From Rhipicephalus microplus (taxonomy: Eukaryota > Arthropoda > Arachnida > Ixodida > Ixodidae), in NCBI RefSeq assembly GCF_043290135.1, contig NC_134710.1, positions 2,777,821 to 2,841,820 of the forward strand: a stretch of DNA of 64,000 nucleotides. Direction: 5' to 3'. Both the position numbers and the translations under genes were made by a program. The stretch's first letter is position 1, and the number at the start of each line of letters is the position of its first letter. The notes below the pieces were generated by a model that was given only the letters and a program-made list of their open reading frames with translations, did not search any database and was not told the origin of the DNA. This document shows, piece by piece, positions 23,852 through 37,174 of this stretch.

Positions 23852-25950
23852 AACGACAGATGGTAATAAAGCTTTTGCTTTGTTTCTGTCTGCGGCTTGA
23901 AGATAAGTAGGAACTAAACGGTGTAATGGCTCCAGCGACAAGTACACTTTCAGGGTTCTAATGAAACGGCATATATGAGGCTAATAACTTAAGCGGACCA
24001 CTTGTATGTTTCAACCCCCTTAACACTTGATTATTTACTTAAAGAAAAGGGCGCACAGAAAGGCATGTCCTAGATTTGTTACTCCCGCTTTAACATGAAT
24101 AATATTTGCTAACTAAGCTTACCGTAAAATCCCGAGCAAGTGCCTCCCCTACGGTGAAAGAAAATCCAACAAGATATGGAAATGGTCTCCGAAAGTCTGG
24201 ATCGTTATGTAAGGTGGCATACCAAGAGCCACCAAAAATAAAAAACGCACACTCCTGCTTCTAATAAAAGGCACTATTGAGAGGATGTAGGGGGCTTGCT
24301 GTGTCATTGGTGAATATTTGAAATCTCTAGAAAAAAGAAGGGGGGGGGGGGGGGGAGGCTGCTCGGTATTTCACTGTAGATGAGAGCATCAGCACGTGCA
24401 ATGCCAAAATCACAGGCCGATTATACGTTGCAACTGCATGCTTTAAATTAGGACCAGTGATATGACATACGCAACAATACTAGTAATTCCGTACCACTTG
24501 CACCTCACAAACCCGTACAGGGGTGGCAGCATATAGCGATAACTCCCATCGTTGCATGGCAGTGCTTTACCACTTGGCAAAGGTCTAAACCTAGCATAAG
24601 CCAGCTCAGGCAACTTGTGCCGGTTCCTCCACGTGGCTCACAGTTTGAGAGTTGCTTTGGTAGCATGCTACTGTTATTTCTAGCACCCAAATTCAATGCA
24701 AGTGCACCCACTGACACGCACAGCAGAGAATAGCATATGCAGAAAATGAAGAAAACACTTCAATGTCTGTTATACGAGATAAATTGAGCTTTTTTTTTGT
24801 GACACCCATTTTTCTACTGCAGCCTATTAACATCCAACGCCGCTAGCTCATCTAGGTGTCATTTATGTAGTCTTTCAATGCTGTATAACATGTTCTAGTT
24901 CAATATAACAGGCAAATCAACAAAAATAACAAAGACCAGCACGCCTGCCATAAAGTACAGAGAGTTGAGATAGTTGATTTGTATTGCTTCTAAAAGATAC
25001 AGGGCATGCCAACACAGACACAGGAAGGAAATTAAGGCACCACAAAAGCATACTAACATCTGAGGAAGCACACAACAGTGGAAAATAAATAAGCACGTGT
25101 GTCAGATGAATAGATTAATATATTGCATGGGCATGTGCGGACAAGTATTAGAGCCTTCTTTTTTTTTTTTTGCCGTGGTTGTGTGCTTCTGCCGTTGTTA
25201 AAGCGATAGGGTTAAATAGCTCATTTCGCAGGAACTCCGGCGTCGGTGTCATTTGTTGTGAGGGAAAAAATCATCACCTTGTGCATGGACGACAATCGAG
25301 AAAGATGCAAAAATAAAATAACTAATAAAAATTAAGGGTATCAGGAGAGATCTAACCGGGGTCATTTGTATGGCAAGTGGATGTTCTACCTCACAGCCAC
25401 GCGTCTGCTTGTGAATACAGTGAAAATGACTTCTTCTGCTTGGAAATGCAGTGAAAGTGGCTTGCATGCTTTACAAACACACGTGTCCTGTATACTTGTT
25501 TCACAACACAACATGAAATATTGCCGTAATAATGCGCAGTACAAGCGTAAATGGCCATCGGGTGTCTGAACATGCCATTATAATATTGACTACATAGTTT
25601 GAAGCCAGTCATCCTCTACGAACGGCACACACGCTACTGCACCCTTAAGACCCCACAATCGGTGCATAGAAAGTTAGAAAAGACTTTATACACTGTTTAA
25701 AGTACGCACTAGGAACAAAATATCACTATCGTGTTCAACTCGTGAAGGTGAAGCTAAAAGGTCCCTCATTTTTAGTAGGGGTTTATGGTGTCTTGACTTT
25801 CTTTTGTGTCTGTTTTTGCGTGCCCTGTTTCTTTCACCCAATCCCAAACACACATAGCCAAACTACAACGCATAGGTTCCTCGTCATCTTGCTTGTCGTG
25901 GGTGCACCCCCACGTAAATGAAATTCTGGTGCCACCCCTGACAGTGACAT
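23852..25950. other. No gene recognised (2.1 kb)
   Basis: AT-rich unique-looking DNA with a G run at about 24341-24356. It lies downstream of the last exon of the minus-strand MULE-SWIM gene, so its high-coordinate end may hold a 3' untranslated region. No polyadenylation signal can be picked with confidence. Confidence 0.4.
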
Positions 25951-26338
25951 CCAGTGCCCTGCTCCATGTGATTTTGCATGAGGCACTCCATCTTTCACGC
26001 TCAGGTTCAGGGCATGAGATCGCTTTGTCTTTTTTTTTTTGCTGAACTTTCGGAAGAATGTCAGCCTGCGGGCAGAGTTCCCGCGGGCCTCGCGTTACAC
26101 CAGACATACGTCTTGCAATACTTGTTGGCTGTACCTTGATCATGCGGCCACGCCTCCTGGCACTTTTGCGAGCTGCCCTAATGGAGAAATAAGTGGCAAG
26201 AATTTGCTGCTCTTTGTTGATCGTCTCTGATTCCCCATAATCTTGTTGAAGAGCAGTTAGGTACCTGGGATTTTGGGCAGCGATGGAATGCTGACGCCAT
26301 TGCGCCTCCTGTATTTTCTGTAGGACTTCTGCAGCATC
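25951..26338 (-). pseudogene. MULE-SWIM exon e: basic C-terminus
   Basis: Acceptor TTTGTTTTTGTAG. Reads DAAEVLQKIQEAQWRQHSI, LATYFSIRAARKSARRRGRM, IKVQPTSIARR. In the tick family, a phrase like xVQPTxxARR precedes a basic tail. A frameshift in an A11 run (26040-26030) separates this from TKRSHALNLSVKDG and HAKSHGAGH. The usual stop after the final GxGH is TGG here, so the frame would run on. The role of this tail is unknown; nuclear localisation is a guess from its basic content. Confidence 0.7.
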
Positions 26339-26554
26339 CTACAAAAACAAATTTTAGGTTAAGTATGTTATCAAATGCCATCCACAGTCAACCGAATATG
26401 AAACCATAACTTGCAGGCGTATTCTTGGTTCCGATTCCCACACTACACCTCTACCTATTACAGCGAAAGCTGTTATGATATCACAACTTGGGTCACGTGC
26501 AGTTTTCCACCGCCACCACAGATATCCGTAACCACCACGGGCGAAATTAGAAAA

Positions 26555-26800
26555 AAAGACCTAGCACCAATGACACAGTGTGGCTCAAACCCAGATCGGC
26601 TGGGTGCCAACCCAGTATTTTACCAGTAAGGTATGCCGGTACTTGTAACTTGTCAAACTTGCCTTAGGCAGGCTTGACCCAGCACCAATGACGCAGTGAG
26701 GCTCAAACCCAGGTGCGCTGGGTGCCAGCAAAGTAGTCTACCACAGAGCTACACCGGTGCTTGTGACTTATCAAACTTGCTTTAGGCAGGCTTGATGTTG
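26555..26800 (-). repeat. Tandem tRNA-like SINE dimer
   Basis: Two head-to-tail units of about 120 bases share CAAACTTGC.TTAGGCAGGC and TGGCTCAAACCCAG-like phrases. On the minus strand unit 2 contains GTGTAGCTCTGTGGTAGAC (A box) and CTGGGTTTGAGCCTC (B box). It lies in the last intron of the MULE-SWIM gene, in the same orientation. Confidence 0.65.
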
Positions 26801-28389
26801 GGAAAGCAATCACGTTAATACGATTTATAAATAGTTTTATAACAGCGACAAAACAACCTGTCGTCGAACAGTCGCACAATGCGAGTAGCGTTACGAGTGG
26901 GCCGTCCAATGCTCCAACCCATCACAAAAGCTTGTTCTTGTTCGCCTATTTACTGTGGCGCATACCTACTTCAGCCGTCATTCCTCGTTGTCGTCCGTCC
27001 CTGCATGAACAATTCGCACAAAATTTCTTGCAAGTGTTTAGTGTATATACCATGCTTCTCAGAAGAATGATGAAAAATAGCGTAGTGATGCCGGCCTACT
27101 GCCCAAATAAAATAATTTATAATGACCTATAGTGGGTATCACGCACGTGTGCTTGCAGTATTTACCCAATGAATGTTCAGAAAAGATTCTGAAAGGCCGC
27201 TCTTTGAGCTTTCGCTGTGACTGTACTGCGCCTTTTGTGCAGGCCTGGTGTTTTTGTTAATTATAACTCAGTAATATGTGCAATAACTAGAAACCCTCGT
27301 ATTAGTGCAAATTCTTGAACTATGACAAGCTTATGACTGTGAACTTCTGGGCAGATCTTAAAGGGAACGTTTGAAAAAGAGTGACACCATTTATTTTAGC
27401 GCCAGAATTGTAGCGAAAAGCACAAGAGGTATCATGCATAGAGTTGTTAGTAGTCAACACTAAATAAAGTGATTTTGATAAAGTAAAAAGGAAGTATAAT
27501 GAGCACAATATTTTCCCCTTTTGTTCAGTCTCCAAGCCACAGGTCAGTTGCAAAAAATTATTAAATTATTTTACTTTAGTGCACCAGCATACAATTTATC
27601 TACAATAGATAACGATTCTCGTAAAAGTAATTTTGGGCCAAAAATTCAGCAGGAACATCAAATGTTGGAGCAGTTTTTTTCTTGAAGCTGTAGACCGAGA
27701 TTGGTACAAAATTACAATAGTGCCATTCCATATGTAGAGAAACTTGATTGAAGATGAACAGTCTAGCTTCATTTTGTTACTGTTGTCTCTACGAAATGCT
27801 GTGTTACAGCATGAGAATCTGACATCAACACTGTGCTTTATAGCAACGTGTTTTGTTGCATGCGCGTGTTCGTTCGTCTTAGATGTAGGGTTGCTTGTTA
27901 AGTACCTCGATGTGAACTAGCCCGCTGGTGGGGCCAGGATGTGTGTGTGCTTAGGCCAACACGACGCAACAGCTTGTAAATAATAGTTGTTCTTTACACT
28001 TGCTTTGTTTTATGTTCAAATATAACGAAAAAATGGCCATGTAAGTGCGTTACAATAAACGTTCAAAGTAGCCATAGCGTTGCTCAGAAAATTCTGTTGT
28101 CAGACAGGGTCGGATAGTGGCTAATTTGGTGCAAAGTAGCCACCAACGGTTACCCGGCAACTGGTCCCAAGGTTTAATATTAGAATGGTCCCAGCATCAT
28201 GACCATGGGCAGGCTGCTCATGTGATTGTCTAAGTTTTTTTTTTTCGTGTAAAAAATCAGAAATTCAAACATTGCTTTACAGATAACCAGTTTATTGGGT
28301 GCTTAGGGTGCTCCTCATAAACTTTCTGTACAGAGGATTTATTGCTACATATCTCATTGGTTAAAATACAACAATAGTAAACTTTTTAC

Positions 28390-29244
28390 AAGGTAAGCAA
28401 ATGCAACTGCCACCTCACAATCATTAATGCAAGCTGATGGCGCAGCAACCTCTGTAATGAAATCCATAGGCATAGGTGGTAGCGGCTACTCTGTTTCCAT
28501 GAGTGTGCCCTGCACGCACATGCTGTCACTGAGAGGCTGTTCAGGCAGATCGCGAAAGTCTCTTAAGAAATTATCATCCTGGCATTGCTGTCCAAGTGCC
28601 AGCAATCCAAGCTGGTATCGAATTTTGGCAGTGACGACTGGCGCATTGGAAAGTTCCCTTCATATTGTTTATGAACCAGCGCCTGGTGCTTGCAAAAGGC
28701 ACCGTTCTGACCTCAAACTTCCCTGTCCTTCCTCATTTATTCCTCCTCCTCCTCCTCCTGACCAGCTCGCAGGTGCAGGTTCTGAAATCTTGACAAACTT
28801 GATAAACCTTGCGTCGTCTAGCTGCGCAATTGGTACTTCGTAGACATTACTTCCAAGGAGTTTGATCCTGCTGGCTGCCTCCCGTGGCACTACGCAGTGG
28901 AGTTTGTGGTACAGAAGTTCCTGAGCTGGTACCCTGCTGTAGGCATGGTCCAGCAACCTCAACTTGGAGTATGCTTCCCCAATTTTTGTGACAAGGTCCA
29001 CAAGTGCCACGGCATTGTAGGCTTTCCGTTGAGGTAGCAACGAATTCTTCAGTATACGGATTGATGCATCTGCATAGTTGTTGTTATTGTGGCCCCGAGA
29101 TGTGAGTTCTGAGCAAAAAATTAGCACCCATTCTGCCTTATGCCCCAGGAATTGTTGAACACGTTGTCCATGTTGTTTGTTGGGCATGGACAGCAGCTGC
29201 TTGGTGGCTGCGCGGAGCTTATTTAAGGACGAAGCATACATTAC
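28390..29244 (-). pseudogene. MULE-SWIM exon d: transposase tail and SWIM finger
   Basis: Acceptor TTGTTCGCAG. Open for about 150 codons: VMYASSLNKLRAATKQLL, KAEWVLIFCSELTSRGHNNN, NYADASIRILKNSLLPQRKA, AQELLYHKLHCVVPREAASR. The SWIM finger is then broken: the first pair, TCTC (about 28770-28780), is in one frame and the second, FCKHQALVHK (about 28683-28700), in another, with an expanded GGA array (28737-28757) between. A third frame carries APVVTAKIRYQLGLLALGQQ and a TAG at 28488-28486. The donor is uncertain (GTAAAA at 28389). Confidence 0.8.
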
Positions 29245-29844
29245 CTGCGAACAACGTGATAAAATGCATTTTATCACATGTCTGCTTGAAATAACATAGA
29301 TCAAGCATTTAAAGTGGCAAACAAAGTATAATAAAATTTCAGTGTAAACCAAACCAAGAATGACATCGTTAAACCATAAACGATAATCTTAAGTTTTTGT
29401 TTGCTTTTTAGCCGAGTCTTTTATAGCGCCAGTTTTTAGTGACATTATGCTCCTTGCTCAGTCACCTACAACTTTTTTCTTGTTGACCAGAAGTAGAAAT
29501 TCTCTACGCTGTATCTGAGCGCCAAAAAGAAATCTCGTAAAAAGGAGTGAGTGATTCGCAGTTATGAGTATATATGATATTGGAGCATAAGCTTAGCGAA
29601 AATACTAACTAATCATTTGTCGGGATAATTTAGGACAACTGAGTGGATTCATTCAATTAACCGATTGTTTTCTCATAAGCAGTTGGGATTGGCGTGACAA
29701 CCGACAGAGCAAATATTAACCTCACGCTTCTTTGTATGTGGCCTCTGATGTGCTTAGGTAGCGTGAATGTGTGCTGCTGGAGTCGATTGTGGAGCCCAAA
29801 GTGAAGAGAAGCAAAACTGAGCTTGTCAATAATAATATTAATCA

Positions 29845-30400
29845 TATCGGGGGTTTATGTCCTAAAACCACGCTATTGTTACACGACATCGGCAGATTGC
29901 TCCGTTGGACAGTCAGTCATCATCGTCCACACCCGCTACTGACGTCGTCCACGTGACCCGCCTCAAACCGTACATATCCGCATGTGATCCTACTCTCCTT
30001 TCGGCGCCGAGACGGCACTGCCAGCGGCGGGGGGTTATATGTTACACGACATCGGCAACGAAAGAGCATCCTAGACGACGAAGACGATGAAAGCGACCGT
30101 GCTCGTGTTGTTGTTGCTGCTGTTCTTCCATCTTGGCTGCAGCTGCCTCTGACTCTCCCTGTATATTTTGTAAATATATTTATTGCATTCATTCTCTCAC
30201 CCCCGTGACAATATTATTATAACAGACGCCATAGTGAAGTGCTGCGGAAATTTCGACCATTTGGTGTTCTTTAAATTGCACTGACATTGCATTGTCATGG
30301 GCCTTTACCATATCACCTCCATTGAAATGTCACCCCAACAGTCGGGATCGAACCCACAACCTTCGGATCAGCACCCCAGCCACTGGTCCCCCAACGCGAA
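29845..30400 (-). mobile_element. Diverged Ruka-like SINE split by an LTR remnant
   Basis: Minus-strand Ruka variant: tail GGGGGTTTATGTCCTAAAAC at 29848, body GGAAATTTCGACCATTTGG at 30244 and head GTCGGGATCGAACCCACAAC at 30340. The body is separated from the tail by 330 foreign bases. The head is of the branch with GACATTGCATTGTC in the middle rather than AATCTGAGCACACG. Confidence 0.7.
29876..30207 (+). mobile_element. Internally deleted gypsy-type LTR remnant
   Basis: TTACACGACATCGGCA occurs at 29879 and nearly again at 30043. Between them lies an end-of-pol-like frame (DVVHVTRLKPYISACDP, 29942-29990) typical of gypsy integrase C-termini. The second copy runs to CCCCCGTGACA. So the first 20 or so bases of a 5' LTR are joined to the pol end and a 3' LTR. 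A short TATT-like duplication flanks it within the SINE. Confidence 0.65.
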
Positions 30401-32575
30401 CAGCTCAGCCAAGCTTAAATAACGGAACCAGTTCATTGAAACAATGAACTGTTGTGACTATGTGCCATCAATAATAAACATACATACCCTTCACAGAACA
30501 GTCTTATTTAACTCTATAAGTAAATCCAAGTGAAAGTCGACTAAGCACTGCGGGCTACCATCTTAACAGGCACCTCAATGAAACATTAATATTTTCAGAA
30601 GTACTAAGTATGCTTATGCAATAATTTACGCAGAGAGATTGAATTTTTCCTCCTTAAACTTACTCTTCAAGCTGTCTGCTTTCTTTTGTAGTACAGAACC
30701 ATGCACACAAGTACTAGACCGAGTGTAAAACGAAGTGTAGCAACATGCCCCAGCACCCACTTACAGCGACATGAACTCTGAACATATGCACTCAATGTGC
30801 TCCCACTCATAGCAGCTGTACCACATGGTACAATTAGCACATATAAACATCGCGTTCTTTCCAGCGTTCATGGGCTGATGCACATTTTGCTGCTGGCAAA
30901 TGCACATCTGTCTAGAAGAAATGTATACTGCGTTCTATAATAAGAATGAAGAATTTCACTTGTGCTTGAAACCGCATATGGCATGTAACTAAAATATTGG
31001 TTTGTTCAAGATGATGGCAGGAGTTTAGAACTTGAAGTAATTTCTTAATTTTCACAAGAAGTTCTTTCAGCAAGTGCAGATGGTAATTAGAAAATTAAGA
31101 GTAAACTGAGTTCACTGCTTGTGCTTGTTGCCATACAAATTGATATTTTTTATGTAACAGATTTCATGCTCGGGCTGCAGCTTTTTTATTGTGTGTACAA
31201 GCATACACAATGACATACTGCAATTGTTTCACCAGAAACTACGCTATCCATGAAATACATCTAACTTAGATATGAAGTACGTCTGATAATTCAGATAAGA
31301 TTACTGTAAAAGAGCCTTTAAACCTTAAAACGTCGAGTTGAAACAATGTCTTTATACATTTCAGTAGAATGTAGTAGTATTTATAAACCGCATATGACGA
31401 CTCGGTTTCTTCTCATGGTTGAACAAGCGCCACAGATGGAAGAAGCACACACCTTAAAAATGATGATTATTATCAGCCCAAACAGGCGATAGTGAATAAC
31501 TGCTCCTAAAATGAGGATGAAGTGCATAATATGTGCCTACAATACAGCTCTTTGATCATCCTGACTGGGGGCAGCTCTTTCGTTCTCTGGTCATTTCCAG
31601 TGCTGATATTGAAGTGTTTGATACCTGAACATTGAATGAGTTGATTATATCAGTGTGCTCCCAGCCCAGTATTCAAATAATGCACGTTAAAAGATGATGA
31701 GACCACTTGAGAGTAGCGTTTGCTTTTCTGAGAAACTTGAGGTGTCAAAGATAACATATAGAAAGTAAACTGGAAGGCATGATTACAAGATCTAAGTGCG
31801 CATGGAGGGAGAAGAGAGGGAAAGACGCCTCAGAAACAGAAAAGATATTTTCTGAACACATATTGGTACTAGCAGCACCAGCCTTAGGGTGGTATGCTTT
31901 ATTGGCTCTAAGATATTAACATGATGTGGCACAATCAATCATTTAGCAACAAAAAAGAGGCCGCACTGACAATTATAATAATCACTGCCATAGGTTCAAT
32001 GTTTCTCTGGCCATTTCCGTCATCCACTGCACACAAAACGATATTTGTTTTGAACACATGTGTGCAGGGTTGCACATCTTGGCATCTTACCTGTTTTGAT
32101 CATAATCATTTTTGTTAGTTCAAGAAACTGGTAAGGTTTTCTTATTCTTCATACTTTTTGAGTATTCTGTTTTTTAAGTTAGAAGTGATTGCTGTGTTTA
32201 TTACTTCAAAACTTTATTATTTTGTCGTTGCTTCATTTGTTTGGTCTACCAAAATAACAATGCAACATAGTCCACACCGCAGTAAACAATTGTAGGTTTG
32301 TGAAGAAACATTTAACATCAATAATTTTAACTTCCCATTTTATTTGCATAAAATAGTCTGCATGCATACAATGCGCGCTGTTGTGCTCTGAAGCTGTGCC
32401 TTTTAATTACCTTCCACTGCCATGCTGGGCAAGAGTGGGCCATTATGCCATTTGAAAGGAGCCAGATCTACAGCTCTTAAAAGTGTTAAGATAAATCTTA
32501 GGTATATAAGGATGCACAACAAATTTGTGCATCACTGCACTTGTGAAGCATAGCACACACCATCAAATCCTAGAA
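30401..32575. other. Intron DNA without further recognised element
   Basis: AT-rich stretch between exons d and c of the MULE-SWIM gene. Short frames only. No repeat partner in the window. Confidence 0.5.
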
Positions 32576-32580
32576 CTTAC

Positions 32581-32766
32581 CCTCTAAAAAGCTTTCATAG
32601 GCTCACGCCTCTCATCTCTGCTGACGTTATTGCGGGATGCCTGGAGCCAGCGCCACTCGGCTTGTGCCACATGGAAGTGGCAAAGTAGCTGCTTGCTTTC
32701 AGGCCAAGTGGAGCACAAAGCAGCTTTCTCAAGTGCAGAATTGTTGGTCATGAAAGTTTGTGGAGC
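32581..32766 (-). pseudogene. MULE-SWIM exon c: second half of transposase core
   Basis: Starts after GCAATATGCAG and ends at donor GTAAGT. Its 186 bases are exactly 62 codons. It reads APQTFMTNNSALEKAAL, STWPESKQLLCHFHVAQAEW and RWL. Joined to exon b it continues the phrase CFGGSH-APQTF. The second catalytic acid of the family (MTDD) is replaced by Asn (MTNN, near 32743). A TAG at 32586-32584, two codons before the donor, is a single-base change from CAG and closes the frame. Confidence 0.85.
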
Positions 32767-33015
32767 CTGCATATTGCAACCACAAAAGTTGTTTTGGTAA
32801 AATTTCTTGGCCATAAGCTTTGACTGAAAAAATTTGTACAGACTTCTATGTGCATGAATGCAGTATAATGTTGTCTTTGAACATTTTTTTACGTTTTCAT
32901 GCTCAGCCCAGTAATAGTACAGTAGAGGGTTGAAAATTACAAATACTTAAACTATGTTTCGTCAACACTGCCCACCTACTCACAGGACATAATACTCTAG
33001 TGAAGGGTGGCTTAC

Positions 33016-33017
<2 letters not shown>

Positions 33018-33054
<37 letters not shown>
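33018..33054. repeat. (TAAA)n microsatellite
   Basis: About nine AAAT/TAAA units in the large intron. Confidence 0.9.
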
Positions 33055-33059
33055 AGTTT

Positions 33060-35218
33060 GCAAGACTTTGTCCTAGTCTGCCATTTCACAATTTTGTCTT
33101 TCCTAAATTATGTATCACAGAATGGATGCATTGTCATTCGCCGAATATACAAACAGTGAACTGCATCATGGTAGCAGAAACGAAAGGCTGTTTTTGCTAG
33201 AAGAGTTAGCCTCAAGCGTCGCCATTAATACTGCCATGAGCTCTGCTTGAGTGAGGACGACTCCAGACTCATTTGTCTGCCAAGCACATCAAGCAAGAAA
33301 AAAAGCAAGGCCGTTTTTTTTATGTCTTATTGCTGGTGCAGGATATATGTGATTGCAGAAATCAGTCTTCCATCCTACTATCATCGAATAATGACAATAA
33401 TGAGTTTACTCATAGTATGCTGCTGCCATTTTCATTATTTCAATGATCTGAGAGGCTGCAGCTAGCATTGACCCAATGCTTAACTACATTGTCATGACCA
33501 TTTTTTTTAATGAGCCAGCTTGCAAGGTGAAATTGTTTGTACTTTTATGGCGGTTGTTCATCTGTTACTGAAAGCAACAGAGACGTCTGCCAAATTCAAG
33601 ATTTTCTTGTTGATGCAAGCAGTGGTCCGGCAAAATCTCAAGTGGTCCAGCGAAATCAAGAACTCTGCTTAGGTTCCAGTCTCCCTCCTCCCCGTTATTT
33701 ACTTGTCTTATTGTGTATGTCCTAAATGCAGGTTAAAAGCACGCTAAAACAGAATTAACAAGACATTCTCTAGGGTGTCTTTCCAGGGAACGTGCAATGT
33801 CACCGGAGAACAGCAAACGCTGGCGAAAGTGGACATGCACTATTTTTCAGATTTATAGTAAGACAGCTGGTGTTTGCTGTGAGATGATGGCGACGCCTAC
33901 CAAAGTGAGGGCTCTACATTTTGATGATTCACAGCAGCTCTGCGTCAATGGAATGAAAATAAACAAATGAAATGTTGCTTGCGCACAACTGACTTCAACA
34001 GTGACTTGTGTTCCACAAAAAAGCGACGCATCCACTCTCACTGACGTAGCAATTTTAGGGAGGACAGAAGGCGCTGCCACTGTGTATGAATATTGGGTGC
34101 GCAAAAAAGCTGTCTGGTAGAGTTCGGAACTAGTCTATACTCGACAACAGCTTTTATATATATATATACTGAAGGGAAAGCTACGGAGACAGAGCTTCTG
34201 CACATGTAGCACTACGCGAAGTAGTCCGTATTGGTGCGTGTCTCGTAACGCTTTAGAAAGTGATGGAGACGCACCATGAGCGTTTCATGTACACGCAGAC
34301 GCCGCTTAGCATTTTAGGTGCACGTAAAAAAGCGGGACTTTCTGGTGGGTTGAATTATATCAAGTCACAACGTATATATTAAAGTAAATATGACTATTCT
34401 AATTGTGGGAGCTGCGTCCTGTCTCAAATACCTTGACGTAGTAAATAAAAAGAAAACTTTTAAATTTCACGCTGAAAATATGGGCGCTCTTGTGGAACTA
34501 CAGTCACTGGCGGTAGGCTTCCCGCGATTTGGCTCTGTAGCCTTCGCTCCGATGCCAAGAAAAGTTGTCGCCGATTACAGAGAAGCGATGATCAAATCAT
34601 CCAAAAAGAGAGACTTTATAGAAAAATTTGCCGAAATCATTCTACTTATTCAAATAAATGCACTCCAAAGTGGCGAACGGCCTTTGATATGATACACACA
34701 GCGCGACTTTCCGAAAACTGCGTGCGCGCACCATTTCAACGGCCGAATGAAGGCCGTAATCAGTGTACTTTTTTAGGCTGGTAGATGTCGCGACTATTTC
34801 CAAGGATCATTTCAATTAATGAATGTTCATTATCTGAGAGCTTGAAATTCAGTTACCCTTAGGTGTCATACGCTTCGTTCCTCGTTGATTCCCTGATTCT
34901 GGGACACGATTGCGACCAACCTCTTAATTGCACAGCTGCGCTCATAGCCAGAGAGTGCACTCCGACATCAGCAATGCGCCGTTCATTTTGGTAATTAAAA
35001 CGGCCAACGTTCCACACGCACTCGAAAATTGCACTGCGATGACACAGAGCACTCATAGAAAAAACACAACTACAGGGGCGATCCAAATCTGCCGGCAGTG
35101 TGGCCACACTGACTCCTAAATCTGGCAATAATTGACTTATGCAATGTAAAAAAAGACTTGCCTCAATTTTTGTGTGTGGCTATATTATCAGCTCAAAAAC
35201 ATCTAAAAATAGTTTTGA
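33060..35218. other. Intron stretch without recognised gene (2.2 kb)
   Basis: A 100-codon plus-strand frame (34390-34692) shows no known domain and no splice context. Everything else is short. Confidence 0.4.
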
Positions 35219-35220
35219 TT

Positions 35221-35374
35221 GATGATTGATTTGTGGGGTTTAACGTCCCAAAACCACCATATGATTATGAGAGACGCCGTAGTGGAGGGCTCCGGAAATT
35301 TCGACCACCTGGGGTTCTTTAACGTGCGCCCAAATCTGAGCACACGGGCCTACAACATTTCCGCCTCCATCGGA
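35221..35374 (-). mobile_element. Ruka-like SINE, copy 4, head-truncated
   Basis: Runs from GATTGATTTGTGGGGTTTAA through GGAAATTTCGACCACCTGGG to GCCTCCATCGG and stops before the tRNA-like head, the usual 5' truncation of a retroposed SINE. The flanks AAAAATAGTTTTGATTG (about 35202) and AAAAATAGTTTTTACTT (about 35375) give a target duplication of about 12 bases. Confidence 0.88.
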
Positions 35375-35389
35375 TAAAAATAGTTTTTA

Positions 35390-37170
35390 CTTAATTTCTA
35401 AAGAAGAAACGTTTATTGTTAAGTTAAAATTGCAAACGGCTAGGCTAAACGTCTGAGCCAAGCCAAGCACAGTAGACAAGATGGCGGCGCATATTAGGTT
35501 CAAAATGTCAAGTATCGCCGGTCACTTTTCTTTTCTGTTTGTTCTAAAATGCAATCTGTGGACGCTCGTGTATAAGAACTGCCATTCGCTTCGCTTAATT
35601 TCTCTAGGCCACATTTATTCTTGGCTTAAGTACGTGTGAAACGAGGTGTTTTACTTCCAAATTGAGCAAACGTATTTAGCTTATAACATGTCATCGGGAT
35701 TGCGCGTCGTGGTATAGATGTTTCCAGCTGTTCCTTATGTTTCTCACTAATGACTTTCTGCAGTGTTGCTAGTGTTCTGCTTTAGTTTAGGGAGCCAGTG
35801 GGCACCATGAAACGTATCGACATCATCGCTTGCTTTGTTTAGCTTAGCTGTTTGTGCCAATAGTTATGTTTTCGCAATTTCATGTCCTTGCTTAACTCGC
35901 GCATCTGTTACTAGTTGCATCATAAAAAGCCTGACAGGCTTTAGCGAAGCTTGTGCGCGAGTTTGTGCGGCTAAGTTTTGCAAACGCGTGAGTTTAAGAA
36001 AGCTAGAGCTTTAGGAGTCAAAGGATGAATGAAACCGATGTACGAGTTTCCAAATGTACGTCAGGCACTTCACATGTTGAGCCATTAATCATAGTTCTGG
36101 CCCCAATAGTCTTAGCGTTCACGGTGACGCGATGTCTGTAGTGTGTCAAAGCGCTAACACTAGCGGATAAATGTGACGACGGGCGGGCGCTCGTACGTGT
36201 GTCACACGGACACTCATGAAGGGCCATCCAGTTGGTGGCTTTCTACAAGTACGTGATCGCCTTGCCGCGCTGCTAAAATGCAGCTTTAGTTGGTGAATGA
36301 GTGATGGTTTAGACATTTTTTGTAGACATTTTGTGAAGCTACTCACTTATTTTGTTCATATTCAAGTCGGCTAAAGTTACATAATAAATACACTTGAAAA
36401 CAAACATGTGTGTTTGTTATTCTTAATCATTTCAATAAAATCATTTCAAATAAATAAGTCATGAATGCATATTTAGTGAAGTTGTTCAGAAGGGAAACTG
36501 TGCCAAGCAAAAAGGGCACAACAAAGACAAGCACATTGCTGTTGTCGAGATTATGTGCAGATTGCACGTTACCAGTGTCAAAAATGCTTTATTAAGTTAT
36601 TCACAATGCTCACACATAGCATTTTCAAAAAGTACTGATTAGTTTCATTTTTCCTAATTGTGAGCAAGAGCGTACTGTGAAGGAAAGAGCACATTTGAGA
36701 TATTGCTGTTTCCATTGCTCAACGACTATCAAACTTTTGATAAAGTTGTGGTGTGGGGTGCTCCGTTGGTAGACTAATGACCTGATGACCTTCTAAACGT
36801 TGTGTAGCAGCTCGTGCTTAACTATTTAGCCAAGGAACTTAGGTGTTGGAAGGCCATCCAAATGCCTATGTGAAACGGGCATAGCTTTCAATTCAACTCA
36901 GTTTAATACGGAACTTGTCGCACTGTGTCTTGTTATTCTGTGTGTGCTTGTGCAATGACAACTTTCAATGCATTTAACCATCTAGCCCAAAAAGCCACCC
37001 TAGCAAACTCTTCCCACAATTACTATTCATTGTTACCGTGTAACCAGTGGGGTTACCAAAAACATCTGCACCGTGTTTCTTTTTATGTATCAGCACATGC
37101 TCATTTGCCCTTTCACAAAACACTTACAGAAACCACGTGTTATTGAGCAGCAAAACATTTGACACAGTAG
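35390..37170. other. Intron stretch without recognised gene (1.8 kb)
   Basis: No domain, TIR or tandem repeat seen. The phrase GTGCCAAGCAAAAAGGGCAC at 36500 is a short imperfect palindrome with no partner. Confidence 0.4.
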
Positions 37171-37174
37171 GAGT

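Noticed and set aside
34390..34692. 100-codon plus-strand frame in the large intron
   Set aside because: No domain, no splice sites and no repeat relation that I can recognise.
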